17,482 nucleotides of DNA from JBQTKD01 sp052389435 (GTDB lineage Bacteria > Actinomycetota > Actinomycetes > Sporichthyales > Sporichthyaceae). How positions within the stretch are numbered: the stretch's first letter is position 1; the number at the start of each line of letters is the position of its first letter. The stretch spans positions 1 to 17,482 of the forward strand of contig JBQTIB010000072.1 of the NCBI GenBank assembly GCA_052389435.1, given 5' to 3'. Shown here one piece after another: positions 6,892 through 14,876 of the stretch. The notes beneath the pieces were generated by a model. It did no database searches and was not told the origin of the DNA. It saw nothing but the letters and a program-made list of their open reading frames with translations. The position numbers were made by a program, and so were the translations under genes.

Positions 6892-7851
6892 TTAGCGGCC
6901 CTTCTCGACCCGGACGAGCACCGAGTCCCGCTGGCGACCCTGCTGGGCGTCCTGCGCCGCCTTCTGCGCTGCCCTGTCGACTGCCGTGTCCCCGGGAAGG
7001 TCCGCGGCCTTGGGCGGAGCCGGCTGCGCCTTCCAGCCGGAGTCCGGGCGCCACGTGTGGTCGTCGAAGGTCAGGTCGCCGAGGCGATAGGACGCCCCGC
7101 GCGCGACGAGCCAGTGGGCCATGACCCACCCGGTCTCGCGGTCGACCTTGCTGCCCTTCTTCACCGAGATCTCGAGGGCGCGGCCGGCCTTCTCGACGGC
7201 GTCGTCCTTCGCGGCGCTGCTTCCGTACCCGCTGGTCTTGCGCGGGCCGAAGGCGTCGACGATGCCGGTGCGGACCGCCTCCGCTCGCGGGGTGAGGCCG
7301 TTGCGGCCCTTCTTTTCCGCCTTCTCGCTGTTCGCGTCGAAGACGCAGGTGAGGGCAGCCGGAGTGCTCAGCGCCTCGAGCAGCGCGAGGCTCTCCGCCG
7401 ACGGCTCGCTCGCGTCCTCGCGAGCGAGCAGGCGCAGCGTCTGATTGACCGTCGGCAGGTAGTGCTTCGGGTCGGACAGCGCGAGGTCGATCGCCCGCGC
7501 GGCCTGCACGGGGACGGCGTCCACCTGGGTGGCGACGCCGGCGATCATGGTGATCGTGCGGGCGCGGTCCACGTCCATGCCGATCGGGCGTCCACCGGTG
7601 GTCAGCACCGTGCAGGTGCCGGGCACGGTCGAGGGCAGCGGCGAGGTAGCCACCTGCACGGAAGGCGCCTTGGAGTTCGACGCCCAGGTCAACCCGACCA
7701 TCGTGGAGCCGACGGCCAACACGGCACCGATCCCGAGCACGAAGACCTTGCCCTGGCCGAGGTCGCGGGCACGCCGATGCAGCGCGCCCAAACCACGCGG
7801 CTCGGCACGTCGGCGACCCCGGCTGGTCGTCGCCGTCCCTCGTGCGGACAT
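6892..7851 (-). CDS. Membrane-anchored M15-like pseudoenzyme (paralogue of the protein at 121-1353, zinc ligands lost)
   Basis: A 319-residue protein with a basic cytoplasmic N-terminus and one membrane span at about 35-56 (KVFVLGIGAVLAVGSTMVGL), then an extracellular domain. It aligns along its length with the active protein at 121-1353: the Cys-led N-terminal helical region (MDVDRARTITMIAGVAT versus LDVVAARTLAMLTAVAY), NGLTPRAEAV...VDAFG versus NGLTMRAQTM...FDAYG, GRALEIS versus GRAVDIS, and TFDDHTW versus IFDDLVW. In the SxHxxGxAxD position it reads AVEKAGRALE, so the His and Asp ligands are Glu220 and Glu227. In the HIHVD position it reads SVLVR, so both histidines are gone. The frame is intact and the fold residues are kept, so this looks like a maintained non-catalytic protein rather than decay (inference). 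The ATG at 7851 has GAGGAG eight bases upstream. A regulatory or scaffolding role for the neighbouring hydrolases is a guess. Confidence 0.7.
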   Translation of the reverse strand: MSARGTATTSRGRRRAEPRGLGALHRRARDLGQGKVFVLGIGAVLAVGSTMVGLTWASNSKAPSVQVATSPLPSTVPGTCTVLTTGGRPIGMDVDRARTITMIAGVATQVDAVPVQAARAIDLALSDPKHYLPTVNQTLRLLAREDASEPSAESLALLEALSTPAALTCVFDANSEKAEKKGRNGLTPRAEAVRTGIVDAFGPRKTSGYGSSAAKDDAVEKAGRALEISVKKGSKVDRETGWVMAHWLVARGASYRLGDLTFDDHTWRPDSGWKAQPAPPKAADLPGDTAVDRAAQKAAQDAQQGRQRDSVLVRVEKGR

Positions 7852-8011
7852 GTTCCTGCTCCTCGACCGCCGCTACGGCTTCGGCTGGTCGTGATCAGAG
7901 TGCTCCCTGGGAGCCCGCTTGTCCCGGGTGCTGGGCAGTCTGTGATTTTTACGTTGCCCGAGCGCCCGGCAATGTCCGGAAATGTCGCCGCCGCGACGAT
8001 CCGACGCACCG
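7852..8011. other. Intergenic gap between the transporter operon and the M15-like pseudoenzyme gene
   Basis: About 160 bp separating two leftward genes. It holds the ribosome site of the pseudoenzyme gene, a short dyad GCTCC-CTG-GGAGC near 7900-7912, and a second dyad at 7953-7971. On the minus strand, TTGCCG followed 15 bases later by TAAAAA could serve as a weak promoter for the pseudoenzyme gene. No small gene or recognisable riboswitch was seen. Confidence 0.5.
7953..7971 (-). terminator. Possible hairpin downstream of the transporter operon
   Basis: The dyad TTGCC...GGCAA encloses a GC-rich 9-base loop about 40 bp past the stop of the fused ATPase gene. It is not followed by a U-run in the leftward direction (it is followed by CGTAAAAAT), so it is not a classical intrinsic terminator. 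It could be a weak U-less actinobacterial terminator, or simply overlap a promoter for the next gene. Confidence 0.25.
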
Positions 8012-9607
8012 TCAGGCAGCGCCGTCCGCGCCGAGGTAGGTCGCGATCACGTGCGGGTCGGAGAGCACCTCGTCGGGCGTCCCGTCGGTGACGACCCGAC
8101 CCATGTCCAGGGCCACGATCCGGTCGCAGGTGCGTCGCAGCAGCGCGACGTCGTGTTCGACGATGATCAACGCACTGCCCGTCGCGGCTCGGATGCGCTG
8201 CAGCAACGGTCCCATCAGTTCGGCCTCGGCCCGGGCCAGGCCCGCCGCAGGCTCGTCGAGCAGCAGCACGTCGGGCTCCTGCGCGAGCAGGCACCCGAAC
8301 TCCACCAGGCGCCGCGAACCGGTGGACAGTTCGGAGGCGAACCGGTCCCGGAACACTCCGAGCCCGAGCAGGTCGACGATGCGCTCGACACGTTCGGCGA
8401 CGTCGAACTCCGAGACGAGGGACGCCGGCAGTCGCAGGGCCGCGGCCAGGGGTTCCCGGGAGGTCACCCAGCGTTCGCAGGAGACGGCGATGGTCTCCAC
8501 CACGGTCAGGCCGGGGAAGAGCTTGGCGTCCTGGAACGACCGGCCCAGCCCGAGGTGCGCGCGGGCCTGCGGGGCGATGTCGGTAACGTCGCGACCCGCG
8601 AGCTGGACCCGCCCGGCGTCCGGGACGAGGAAGCCGGAGAGCGCGTCGAGGATCGTCGTCTTGCCCGCGCCGTTGGGCCCCATCAGTCCGACGATTTCGC
8701 CGGAGTAGACCGCGAGGTCCACGCCGTCGATGGCGGCTACTCCGCCGAAGGACTTGCGAAGGCCGGAGCAGGCGATGGCGGGCCCGGCGTCGGCGGCGAT
8801 CGCCGCCGGTTCCCGAACCACGGCCAACGCTGGGGTCGGTGTCTGGTCGTCGACATCCTCCATCGCGCCGGCGAGGAAGACCGAACGGATCAGGTCCCCG
8901 CGCTCGAGGATGTCCTTGGCGGGCCCGGAGAAACGGCACTCGCCCTTCTCCATGAACATGGCCCGGTCCGCGACCTTCAGCGCCAGTTCCGCGGACTGCT
9001 CGACGAGCAGAATGCCGAGGCCGTCGTCGCGAAGTTGCATCACGACCTCGAGGAGCTGGGAGACGATAGCGGGCGCGAGACCGAGAGAGAGTTCGTCGAT
9101 CATCAGCATGCGCACGCCCGGGCGGCCGTTCTCCCCGGGCGGGCCCTGCACGAGGGCCTGGGCCAGGGCGAGCATCTGCTGCTGCCCGCCGGAGAGCAGA
9201 CCGGCGCGATCGGCCATGCGCGGCTTCAGGGCGGGGAACAGCTCGCTCGCCCAGGCGATCGCGGCGGCGCAGTGCGCCTTGTCCCGGCGGCTGACCCAGG
9301 TGGCCATGCGCAGGTTCTCGGCCACGGTCAGGTCCGGGAAGATGCCGCGCCCGCCGGGCATGTAGGCCAGGCCCGAGCGGGCCATCTTCATCGGGTCGGA
9401 GCCGGTCAGGTCCTTCCCACCGAAGACGACGGTCCCCTTCTTCGGCGGGGTCAGACCGGAGATGGCGCGCAGGAGCGTGGACTTGCCGGCGCCGTTCGTG
9501 CCGAGCACGGCGAGTACCTCGCCTGCGTTCAGCGTCAGGTCGACGCCGTGCAGCACCGGATTGCGCCCGTAGGAGACGTGCAGTCCGCGGCACTCCAACG
9601 TGCTCAT
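8012..9607 (-). CDS. Fused LivF-LivG ABC transporter ATPase (two nucleotide-binding domains)
   Basis: A 531-residue cytoplasmic protein joining two HAAT-family ATPase domains that normally come as separate LivF and LivG subunits. The LivF-like domain (about 1-245) has Walker A GTNGAGKS (36-43), signature LSGGQQQ (138-144), Walker B MLMIDE (Asp171, Glu172) and LLVEQS, where Gln replaces the switch His as is usual in LivF. A linker (about 247-275) follows. The LivG-like domain (about 276-531) has Walker A GPNGAGKT (310-317), an altered signature LSTGSRR (427-433), Walker B VLLLDEPAAG (Glu452) and switch His485 in IIVEHD. The order F then G and the single chain fix the pair as a 1:1 heterodimer. 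The ATG at 9607 overlaps the permease stop by four bases (ATGA), implying translational coupling. It is the last gene of the four-gene operon. It would power import through the fused permease; the substrate is unknown. Confidence 0.92.
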   Translation of the reverse strand: MSTLECRGLHVSYGRNPVLHGVDLTLNAGEVLAVLGTNGAGKSTLLRAISGLTPPKKGTVVFGGKDLTGSDPMKMARSGLAYMPGGRGIFPDLTVAENLRMATWVSRRDKAHCAAAIAWASELFPALKPRMADRAGLLSGGQQQMLALAQALVQGPPGENGRPGVRMLMIDELSLGLAPAIVSQLLEVVMQLRDDGLGILLVEQSAELALKVADRAMFMEKGECRFSGPAKDILERGDLIRSVFLAGAMEDVDDQTPTPALAVVREPAAIAADAGPAIACSGLRKSFGGVAAIDGVDLAVYSGEIVGLMGPNGAGKTTILDALSGFLVPDAGRVQLAGRDVTDIAPQARAHLGLGRSFQDAKLFPGLTVVETIAVSCERWVTSREPLAAALRLPASLVSEFDVAERVERIVDLLGLGVFRDRFASELSTGSRRLVEFGCLLAQEPDVLLLDEPAAGLARAEAELMGPLLQRIRAATGSALIIVEHDVALLRRTCDRIVALDMGRVVTDGTPDEVLSDPHVIATYLGADGAA

Positions 9608-11718
9608 GCCTTGGCCGCCACTCGCTCGCCGACCGCGGCGAGGTCGACGTCGGACCCGCCCGTTTCGCCGCCCGGACCTGACAGGACGATGCCGCGCCGC
9701 TTGGCGACGAAGCGGAAGATGCCGCCGCGGGCGTTGTTGATCAGGCGGGCCAGGCCACCGGGCAGCATCAGCAGGACCAGGAGCACCCCGGTGCCGGTGA
9801 CGAGCAGTTGCATGCCGCCGGACAGGTTGTACTGGGCGGTGCGCAGGGCGACCGCCCCCAGGAGCGCGCCCGCCAGCGAGGTGGCTCCGCCGAGCACGAC
9901 CATCGAGAACGCCTCGAAGGCCATGTTCGGGGCGTAGGTGCCGGCGCGGACGCCGGCGAGGGCGATGACGTGCATCGCGCCGGCGAGGCCGGCGAGTGCG
10001 CCGCTGACCGCGAAGCCGGCGAGCTTGATCGCCGTCGGATTGAGGCCGCGGGCCTGCGCGGCGCGTTCGTTGTCCCGCACCGCGAGCATCGCCCGGCCCG
10101 GCCGGGTGTGGCGGATGCCCCCGAGCAGCACCAGGGCGATCGCGAGCAGGGACAGGCAGAACCAGTAGAGGGTGCGCTCGTCGTTGAGGTCGAAGCGCGA
10201 GAGCAGGATCGGCCGTTCCACCTGGGTGGGCACCAGCTTCGGGAAGTTCGCGGGGTTCAGCAGGAAGGTCGAGAGCGGCACGGCGAACGCCAGCGTCGTG
10301 ACGCCGAGGAACAGTCCGCGGATGCGCAGGGCGGGCAGGCCGACGAGCAGTGCAGTGAGGGCTCCCGTGGCCATGCCGCCGAGAATCGCGACGATCAGGT
10401 CCGCGCCGGCCTTGGCGATGAGGTCGCCGGTGACGACGGCCCCGAGGCCGGCGATGGCGAATTGGCCGAGGCTGATCTGCCCGGCCCACCCGGTCAACAC
10501 CACCAGGGAGATGGCGACCATGCCGTAGATGATCGTGACCGTGCCGAGCAGCGAGGTCTGACTGGGCGTCATGAAGAACGGCAGGACCACGAGCAGGGTG
10601 GCGATCGCGGCCAGCAGAACGCGCCGGCCCCAGACGATCTCGGGCAGCTTCGCGATCTCCCACGGAACGGGCGGCGTTTCCTCCGCGCCGGTCCAGCCGC
10701 CCGTGTTCACGTCCGCGGCGCGGGTGAGGCGGTGGCGCTGCGCCAGCAGCGCGACGAGCACGACGAGGAACAGGCCGACGTCGGTCCAACTCGAACGCGA
10801 AGTGTTCCAGAAGACGGCCTGCTGGAAGACTCCGACGCCCACCCCGGCGAGGACCGCGCCGGGCAGGCTCTCCATCCTGGCGATGACCGCCGCGGCGAGC
10901 GCCGGCAGCAGCAGGGCGGGGCCGGACGCGATCTCTCCGCCCTGCCCGATCAGCGGCGCCGCGAGAATCGCGGCCAGCCCGGACAGGGCGCCCGCCAGCG
11001 CCCACACGATCGTCGAGAGGCGCTTGACCGGAATGCCGAGCAGCATCGCGCGCTCGGCGTTGGACGCCGTCGCGCGGATGCCGACGCCGGCCGAACTGCC
11101 ACGCAGAAACGCGGCGAACAGCGCGAGTACGACGGGCACGACGAGCAGCACCATGACGTGCGCGCCCTCGAAGCGAAGCTTGCCGAACTCGAACTCGACG
11201 TCGAGCGGGGTCTTGAAGCTGCCGGTGAGGCCGCCGAAGCCGGACTCGGTGCCGAGCCACTGCGGCACGAAGATCGACGTGCCGGCCAGGATCTGCGCGA
11301 GGCCGATCGTCGCGACCGTCAACACCAGCCGCGGCGCCCAGAACAGGCGTTGGACGACGAGCCGATCGCAGATCGCGCCGGTGAGCGCGGCGACGGCGAC
11401 GCCGACGATGAAGGCCGCGTAGTAGTTCCAGCCCTTGCCGACGAACAGCTGTACGGACAGGGTGGCGGCCACCGAGCCCAGCGCCGCCTGCGCGAAGTTG
11501 ACGATGCGCGAAGACCGGTAGACCAGCACCAGGCCCAGCGCGGAACATCCGGTGAGCGAGCCGAGCACGACGCCCTGCAGGACGACGCCCAGCGGAAGCC
11601 CGGAGGGCAGGACCGCGTTCAGCACCGCCCACGCGGGCACGACCGCGAGGGCCGCGAACCCCTGGCGTGCCCGGCGGCTCTGTGCGCCGGGAAGGGACCG
11701 TCGGGTGGCCGCGGGCAC
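9604..11718 (-). CDS. Fused LivH-LivM branched-chain-amino-acid-type ABC permease
   Basis: A 704-residue polytopic membrane protein combining both permease subunits of a HAAT/Liv importer. The LivH-like half (about 40-330) includes GLVLVYRSSRIVNFAQAALG (62-81) and the cytoplasmic coupling-loop region RATASNAERAMLLGIP (215-230). A hydrophilic linker (about 331-362, VNTGGWTGAEETPP) follows. The LivM-like half (about 363-665) includes GWAGQISLGQFAIAGLGA (410-427) and the coupling region AVRDNERAAQARGLNP (546-561). A polar C-terminal tail of about 35 residues ends the chain. The start is GTG at 11718, which directly abuts the TAG stop of the upstream gene, so reinitiation by the same ribosome is likely. 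Family specificity covers branched-chain amino acids, amides, urea and other organic acids, so no substrate is assigned. The linker must keep both ends cytoplasmic for both halves to face correctly. Confidence 0.92.
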   Translation of the reverse strand: MPAATRRSLPGAQSRRARQGFAALAVVPAWAVLNAVLPSGLPLGVVLQGVVLGSLTGCSALGLVLVYRSSRIVNFAQAALGSVAATLSVQLFVGKGWNYYAAFIVGVAVAALTGAICDRLVVQRLFWAPRLVLTVATIGLAQILAGTSIFVPQWLGTESGFGGLTGSFKTPLDVEFEFGKLRFEGAHVMVLLVVPVVLALFAAFLRGSSAGVGIRATASNAERAMLLGIPVKRLSTIVWALAGALSGLAAILAAPLIGQGGEIASGPALLLPALAAAVIARMESLPGAVLAGVGVGVFQQAVFWNTSRSSWTDVGLFLVVLVALLAQRHRLTRAADVNTGGWTGAEETPPVPWEIAKLPEIVWGRRVLLAAIATLLVVLPFFMTPSQTSLLGTVTIIYGMVAISLVVLTGWAGQISLGQFAIAGLGAVVTGDLIAKAGADLIVAILGGMATGALTALLVGLPALRIRGLFLGVTTLAFAVPLSTFLLNPANFPKLVPTQVERPILLSRFDLNDERTLYWFCLSLLAIALVLLGGIRHTRPGRAMLAVRDNERAAQARGLNPTAIKLAGFAVSGALAGLAGAMHVIALAGVRAGTYAPNMAFEAFSMVVLGGATSLAGALLGAVALRTAQYNLSGGMQLLVTGTGVLLVLLMLPGGLARLINNARGGIFRFVAKRRGIVLSGPGGETGGSDVDLAAVGERVAAKA

Positions 11719-13119
11719 CTAGACGGCGCGCATTCTCTCGGCGACGGCGAGCGCGAGCAGCAGCGCGAGGCCGATGCCCAGGGCGAGCGCGGCCCGCGTG
11801 CGCCCGCCGAGATCGTCGGACTGCGATGCCGGGGCCGCCCCGAGGGTCTGCGGGCCGGTCGCGGCGCCACGCATGTCGATCGAGCCGAGCGGGGTGCAGT
11901 CCTGCGTCACGCCGGGTTCGGTGGCGCCGTCGGAGCAGTCGGCCGCCGGCACCGGAGCGTCGATCTCCTCGGGAAGGATGGGCGTCCCCGAGGGGACCGG
12001 CGGGACCGCCGACACCGGCGGAACGGCGGGAACGGAGGGCGTCGGTACCGAGGGAATCGCGCTGCCGACGTCCACGGCCGGGAGCAGGTCCGAGCGGGCG
12101 CTGACGCCGCCGAGCTCGAGACGTCCGCCGCTGCGGCCACTGCTGGCGCCGACGAGGGCGTTGACGACGATGCCGGCGGCCGCGGCGTCCGGGTAGGAGT
12201 CGAGCACTGCCTTGGCCACGCCGAGCAGCAGGGGCTTGGTCACGGTGCCGACCTGCGCGCTCGGGTCGACGAGCGACTCGGGGCTGCGCAACTGCAGCAC
12301 CAGGGGAGCGACCGCGGCCTCGTTCGCGTTGCCGACGACCGCCGGCACGCCGATCGACAGGCCTGTCGGCTCCAGGGCCTTGTTCGCGGCGGCGAAGGAG
12401 GCGGCGAGCTCCTCGCCGGTCTCGACGGGCATCGCCTGCCCGGCGATCGTCATGGAGCCGAGCGAGAAGGACTGCACCGCTGCCTTGCCCGGCACCTTGA
12501 GCGCGCTCCAGCGCATGCCCGACAGCACGACGACGTTGTCGCCGAGGGCGAGCTGACCCAGCGTCACTTCGCCGATGGCGCGCGTCGGGTCCGCGGCGGA
12601 CCGGCTGAGGCCGCCGGTGACGCGCAGGACACCGGGGACGTCGATCTCCGGTCCCGTGACCGAGCCGAGCGCGGCGAGGGGCTTCTCGGTCGCCGTCGCG
12701 ATCTCGTGGGCGCCCGCGGGCGAACCCTGCGGGGGCGCGGGGGCGCCCGGCGGGTTGAACGGGTAGCGCTCCACCTTCTCGGTGCGTCCGGAGGAGGCAC
12801 TGATCGGCTCCGGAAGTTCGAGCGGAGGTGCCTGGCCGTCTTGGGAGGCGCTGGAGTTGATCAGCGTTCCGGCGAGGCCGAGGTCGGCGACGCTCGCCGA
12901 GGCGGCGGCGGTGCCGGAGTCCACCTGCGCGGTGGTGATGCCCAGCGCGCCGGCGAAGCCGGGCACGCCGACGTAGGGGATCAGGCGCATCGCGACGGCC
13001 TGCGCGCCGCCGCGGACCTGGTTGTCGCTCGGGGCGTCGGCCTTCGCGACGCCCTGGAAGAGCAGGGGCGCGGCGATGGTCGTGGCGAGCAGCGCGATGG
13101 GTACGGACTTCAGGCTCAT
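11719..13119 (-). CDS. Unrecognised secreted protein with C-terminal membrane anchor, transporter-operon accessory
   Basis: A 466-residue protein of a family I do not recognise. It has a clear signal peptide (KS, hydrophobic core LLATTIAAPLLFQ, probable cleavage after AKA at 27) and then a long Gly/Ala/Val/Leu/Ser-rich ectodomain with beta-type periodicity and few aromatics. A proline-rich spacer lies at about 385-412 (VPTPSVPAVPP, SAVPPVPSG). A cysteine pair follows in ADCSDGATEPG...DCTP, and the C-terminus is a single membrane span (about 443-459) ending in the short basic tail ERMRAV. The spacer-plus-span end resembles actinobacterial surface-anchor arrangements, but no LPXTG motif is present. 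The ATG at 13119 overlaps the binding-protein stop by four bases, and its own stop abuts the permease GTG. Its position between receptor and permease suggests a role in transport, such as presenting substrate or holding the receptor (inference). Only topology and context are supported. Confidence 0.6.
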   Translation of the reverse strand: MSLKSVPIALLATTIAAPLLFQGVAKADAPSDNQVRGGAQAVAMRLIPYVGVPGFAGALGITTAQVDSGTAAASASVADLGLAGTLINSSASQDGQAPPLELPEPISASSGRTEKVERYPFNPPGAPAPPQGSPAGAHEIATATEKPLAALGSVTGPEIDVPGVLRVTGGLSRSAADPTRAIGEVTLGQLALGDNVVVLSGMRWSALKVPGKAAVQSFSLGSMTIAGQAMPVETGEELAASFAAANKALEPTGLSIGVPAVVGNANEAAVAPLVLQLRSPESLVDPSAQVGTVTKPLLLGVAKAVLDSYPDAAAAGIVVNALVGASSGRSGGRLELGGVSARSDLLPAVDVGSAIPSVPTPSVPAVPPVSAVPPVPSGTPILPEEIDAPVPAADCSDGATEPGVTQDCTPLGSIDMRGAATGPQTLGAAPASQSDDLGGRTRAALALGIGLALLLALAVAERMRAV

Positions 13120-14858
13120 GGTGCCGCCGCCGGGGGAATGGGGGCTGCCGTGCCCTTGGTGGGCCACTCGCCGCGGTAGCGGCGGTTGCCCTCGGGGGTC
13201 ACGTACCGGCCCGGTTGGTCGTTGAACGGGCTGAGCGCGCGCCGGTCGTAGTAGATCTCCCGGGCGTCGTCGATCGCGGTGTAGTCGTTCGGGCCCCAGC
13301 TCCAGCGACCCAGCTGTCCGGTCGCGCCGGGGTAGGAGAACATGCCGCGCTGGAAGGTCTCCGGGTTCAGGTTCGGCCCGGCCATCTGCAACCCGATGAA
13401 CAGCATGAGCATCGAGTAGTAGCCGAGGTCGCGGATCGCGGTCGGCTCGTCGTTCGGGCGGATCGCCTTGTAGGCGCGGTAGGACTCCGAGGCCCTGCCC
13501 TGCGTGACGTCGCCGAGGAAGCTCTGGCCGGTCGCGAACTGCCACTGGTCCTGGTCGTAGAACTGGCCCGCGACGTCGGCGTCGGTGAGGACCGTGCCGG
13601 TGAGGAACCACTCCGGCCAGAAGTCCTGCTGGGTGGCCGAGCCGGACAGGAAGAACGGGAGCAGCGGGTCGGTCATCATGATCACGGTCGTGACGCCGGC
13701 GTTCTTCAGCTGCGCGGCGATGTTCGGCGCCTGCTGCTGCATGTTGGAGAAGTCCAGGGAGTAGCGGATCTCCTTGGAGATCACGACGCCGGCCTTGGCC
13801 AGGCCCGGCTTCGCCTCCTTGAGGCACTGCGCGTAGACGGCGTCGTCGGGGAGGATCAGGCCGTACTTTCGGTCCTTCGTGCGCAGCGACGCGCTGCCGG
13901 CGCGCTCGGCCTTGCCCGTGGCGGGAAGCCGCTTGGAGAGCAGGTCCACCGCGGAGCGCAGCAGGGTCGTGCAGTCGATCACCTGGCCCCAGGCGTACGG
14001 GGCGCGGGCCTTGTAGTAGGTCTCGGGAAGGTGGACGCCGCCGAAGGACACGACCTTCTGGCGGACCAGCGCGTCGAGGTAGGGCTGGCTGATCGCCGAG
14101 AGGTCGGCGAAGGCCTTGATCTCCTGGCCCACCTTCAGGGCGTCGGCGTTCGCGGCCTCCTGCCCGGTGCCGGACAGCTCCTTGAGCGAATCGCCGCGGC
14201 CCTTGTACGGGACGAGCTTCACCTTGCGGCCGTAGAGCTGGAAGGTGCGGTTGAAGTATTCGAGCAGCGCCTCGCGCGTACGGCGGGAGGCCTCGGGGTT
14301 GGCGACGATCCCCTTCTTCTCCGCCGTCTTGGCCAGCTCGCTGTTCTTGCCCAGCGGGCTGGCGAGTTCGCGGTAGGCGACCGTGATCGTGTCGTCGGTG
14401 ACGCCCCGGGAGGTCGCGCCGCCGTTGGCGCCGGTGAAGGCCAGGCACGGCGGGGAGTAGGTCGAGTTCTTGTCCTGCAGCGCTCCGCCCGAGCAGTTCT
14501 TGGCCGCGCGGACCGCGCCCTGCGCGGCGCCTGCGACCGCGGCGGGAGCGGAGCCGGCCTTGGTGGGAGCGGTACCCGAGGCGGTTCGGGGCTGGTCCTT
14601 CGCGGTGCTCGCGGCCGGGCGCTTGGCGGTGCCGGAGGCGGGGACGCCCTTGGTGGGCGGGGCGGCCGCGACCGCGTCTTGGCCGGCCTCGTCGAGGAAT
14701 CCGGTCTGCGAGCTGCCGACGATCTGGTTGATCTGCGTCTTCAGCGGCTTGCTCGGGACCAGCAGAGTCACCAGCAGCAGCACGACGAGCAGCGCGGCCA
14801 ACGGGCCGTAGCCGCGCAGGATCAGCCGGTTGACGCGGCGGGGTGCGTCGGGCTTCAC
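13116..14858 (-). CDS. LivK-type (Peripla_BP_6) substrate-binding protein with N-terminal membrane tether
   Basis: A 580-residue extracytoplasmic receptor of the Liv/HAAT importer. The GTG at 14858 is chosen because GAGGAG lies eight bases upstream, and because residues 11-34 then form a basic-flanked membrane segment (LAALLVVLLLVTLLVPSK). There is no lipobox cysteine, so it is probably held by an uncleaved N-terminal helix rather than lipidated, or cleaved later. Residues about 55-120 are an Ala/Pro/Thr/Lys-rich linker. The binding domain starts near 121 with NCSGG...YSPPCLAFTGANGGATSRGVT, a Cys-pair entry seen in actinobacterial LivK-like proteins, and continues through DTITVAYRE, GLILPDDAVYAQCLKE and VTTVIMMTDPL to about 570. 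A longer frame reaches 15086 but would have to read through the tandem-repeat leader, so it is rejected. First gene of the operon. Ligand specificity cannot be read. Confidence 0.85.
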   Translation of the reverse strand: MKPDAPRRVNRLILRGYGPLAALLVVLLLVTLLVPSKPLKTQINQIVGSSQTGFLDEAGQDAVAAAPPTKGVPASGTAKRPAASTAKDQPRTASGTAPTKAGSAPAAVAGAAQGAVRAAKNCSGGALQDKNSTYSPPCLAFTGANGGATSRGVTDDTITVAYRELASPLGKNSELAKTAEKKGIVANPEASRRTREALLEYFNRTFQLYGRKVKLVPYKGRGDSLKELSGTGQEAANADALKVGQEIKAFADLSAISQPYLDALVRQKVVSFGGVHLPETYYKARAPYAWGQVIDCTTLLRSAVDLLSKRLPATGKAERAGSASLRTKDRKYGLILPDDAVYAQCLKEAKPGLAKAGVVISKEIRYSLDFSNMQQQAPNIAAQLKNAGVTTVIMMTDPLLPFFLSGSATQQDFWPEWFLTGTVLTDADVAGQFYDQDQWQFATGQSFLGDVTQGRASESYRAYKAIRPNDEPTAIRDLGYYSMLMLFIGLQMAGPNLNPETFQRGMFSYPGATGQLGRWSWGPNDYTAIDDAREIYYDRRALSPFNDQPGRYVTPEGNRRYRGEWPTKGTAAPIPPAAAP

Positions 14859-14876
14859 GGTGGTCGCTCCTCGGGA

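Noticed and set aside
6892..7851. Decaying pseudogene of the M15-like peptidase
   Set aside because: The frame is intact over 319 codons with a good ribosome site and membrane anchor. Losses are confined to the metal site while fold residues remain, so a maintained pseudoenzyme is more likely.
7852..8011. c-di-AMP (ydaO-type) riboswitch before a wall-related gene
   Set aside because: Such riboswitches precede many actinobacterial wall genes, but the gap lacks the conserved GGGGAACCC-like and GGGUGAAUC-like blocks as far as can be read by eye.
9808..13179. A 1123-codon open frame on the + strand opposite the transporter operon
   Set aside because: Composition (Arg/Gly/Asp/Gln/His-rich, no hydrophobic pattern) is that of a GC-rich antisense shadow, whereas the minus strand carries clear LivHM motifs.
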